5,653 bases of DNA from an uncultured Lachnospiraceae bacterium. GTDB lineage: Bacteria > Bacillota > Clostridia > Lachnospirales > Lachnospiraceae. The notes beneath the pieces are model-generated. The model was not told the origin of the DNA. It searched no databases and was given only the letters and a program-made list of their open reading frames with translations. This document shows, piece by piece, positions 4,673-5,653 of this stretch (position 1 is its first letter; each line of letters begins with the position of its first letter). The stretch spans positions 1 to 5,653 of the forward strand of contig CALZPS010000115.1 in NCBI GenBank assembly GCA_945827765.1, in the 5' to 3' direction. The position numbers and the translations under genes are program-made.

Positions 4673-5653
4673 TCAGATTTCATATACAACATAGCGGTAT
4701 TTGCGCAAAAGTGCAGCGGCTTTGGTGGAAGAATCTTCCTCATAAAACTCGATTTTTAATACACCTTCCTCAAATTCACGGTTGTGGATAATACCGATGT
4801 TTTTAATACTGATAAGATTGCTTGCCAATATCGTAGCAATCGTGGCAATTCCCCCGGCCTCATCGATGATGTCGCAGTACAGCGCAAACTGTTTTTTGAT
4901 AGGACCGGCAGAGCTGTCAGGCATGGAATTCCGGTAATCCCGGGAGGATTCAAACATGGCATACAAATCCTTTTCGGCACCGCTGTCTATCAAATCCTTC
5001 GTGTGCTGAAGACAGCCGATGAATTCCCCCAGAATGCGGGAAATATTTGCTTTGTTTTTTATACAGATTTGCTGCCACATGATTGGTGATGAGGATGCAA
5101 TTCGTGTAATATCCTTGAATCCGCCGGCGGCGAGCTGCTTCATCAATTCATCCTGATTGTCGGTATGTTTGACATAATTGACCAGATTTGACGCGATGAT
5201 GTGCGGCAGATGGCTGATCGTGCCTGTGGCGGCATCGTGCTCCCGGTAATCAAGGATGATAGGCAGCGCTTTCAGGGAAGAAACAAAATCCTTGTAAGCC
5301 TGTACCTTTTGCTGTGAAACCTTTGCCGAGGGAGTAAGGATGTAATATGCATTTTCAATCAGATGCGCTTTGGCATTGACGAATCCGCTTTTCTCGGAGC
5401 CTGCCATTGGATGACCGCCGATAAAATTCTCTTCCAGACCAAGGGCAGCCACTTCTTCGTGAATAGATGTCTTAACACTGCCTACATCTGTGAGGATACA
5501 GTCTTCGCTGATGAATGATTTTAACTGACTTAAATATGCATTATTGTAAGATATCGGTGCACACAAGAAAATATAAGCGCAGTCTTTAAAATTATCGTCG
5601 ATGGAAGAACAGGAGGTATGGATGATATTCTCCTGAACAGCCAGCGCCAGTGT
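4673..5653 (-). CDS. tyrA: Prephenate dehydrogenase with C-terminal ACT domain (5'-partial)
   Basis: NAD(P)-dependent enzyme that oxidatively decarboxylates prephenate to 4-hydroxyphenylpyruvate for tyrosine synthesis. The open frame continues without a stop to the window edge, giving 326 visible residues. Numbered from the edge: the end of the Rossmann domain has CAYIFLCAPISYN (25-37) and LTDVGSVK (54-61). The catalytic region has IGGHPMAGSEKSGF (78-91, His81), ISHLPH (146-151) and GGFKDITRIASSSPIMW (177-193, Arg184). The last 70 residues or so (from about 257) form an ACT domain with DEAGGIATIATIL and a closing strand EGVLKIEFYEE, which suggests feedback control by tyrosine or a related amino acid. 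The glycine-rich nucleotide-binding loop and true start, about 40 residues, should lie beyond 5653. A TTG at 5564-5566 lies inside the conserved CAP strand and is not a start. aroA follows 73 bp downstream. Confidence 0.95.
   Translation of the reverse strand, partial: TLALAVQENIIHTSCSSIDDNFKDCAYIFLCAPISYNNAYLSQLKSFISEDCILTDVGSVKTSIHEEVAALGLEENFIGGHPMAGSEKSGFVNAKAHLIENAYYILTPSAKVSQQKVQAYKDFVSSLKALPIILDYREHDAATGTISHLPHIIASNLVNYVKHTDNQDELMKQLAAGGFKDITRIASSSPIMWQQICIKNKANISRILGEFIGCLQHTKDLIDSGAEKDLYAMFESSRDYRNSMPDSSAGPIKKQFALYCDIIDEAGGIATIATILASNLISIKNIGIIHNREFEEGVLKIEFYEEDSSTKAAALLRKYRYVVYEI

Noticed and set aside
4784..5089. Plus-strand open frame of 101 residues opposite tyrA
   Set aside because: It is antisense to the conserved ACT and catalytic regions of tyrA and has no independent support.
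5564..5566. TTG as the start codon of tyrA
   Set aside because: The frame stays open to the window edge and encodes the conserved strand before the CAP motif. Starting here would delete the nucleotide-binding domain.
1..5653. tRNA, rRNA, CRISPR, insertion sequence, phage or toxin-antitoxin elements
   Set aside because: Nearly every base is accounted for by six metabolic or translation-quality genes plus one HD protein; I saw no cloverleaf, spaced repeats, transposase or terminal inverted repeats.

Overview
The window looks like ordinary chromosomal DNA of a low-to-moderate GC Firmicute, most likely a clostridium of the Lachnospiraceae type. This rests on gene order and protein flavour: a folE–HD–folP–folBK folate cluster, a FolB-FolK fusion, a Gram-positive-type EPSP synthase, and a prephenate dehydrogenase with a C-terminal ACT domain. 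It is an inference, because no marker gene is present. Coding density is very high, and no RNA gene, mobile element, CRISPR array or long non-coding stretch is visible.

Left half, plus strand (11-3334): a five-gene cluster folE, HD-domain phosphohydrolase, folP, ybaK-type Cys-tRNA(Pro) deacylase, folBK. FolE turns GTP into 7,8-dihydroneopterin triphosphate. FolB (aldolase) and FolK (pyrophosphokinase) make 6-hydroxymethyl-dihydropterin pyrophosphate from dihydroneopterin. FolP joins that to p-aminobenzoate to give dihydropteroate. The step that strips phosphates from dihydroneopterin triphosphate has no recognised gene here. The HD protein lies between folE and folP and overlaps the folP start by ATGA, so it is the obvious candidate. 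The ybaK-type gene is the one member with no folate role, and it is preceded by the only sizeable gap in the cluster (66 bp).

Right half, minus strand (5653-3307): tyrA (prephenate dehydrogenase, N-terminus cut by the window edge) followed by aroA (EPSP synthase), both of aromatic amino acid biosynthesis. The shikimate pathway ends in chorismate, which is also the source of p-aminobenzoate, so the two clusters are metabolically adjacent. A 73-bp spacer between tyrA and aroA holds an imperfect 47-bp dyad.

The two clusters converge, and their last genes overlap tail-to-tail by 28 bp (3307-3334), with no visible rho-independent terminator between them. I see no clearly undescribed multi-gene system. 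The best leads are the HD protein as a missing folate-pathway phosphatase, its cysteine cluster, the convergent overlap, and the tyrA-aroA dyad.
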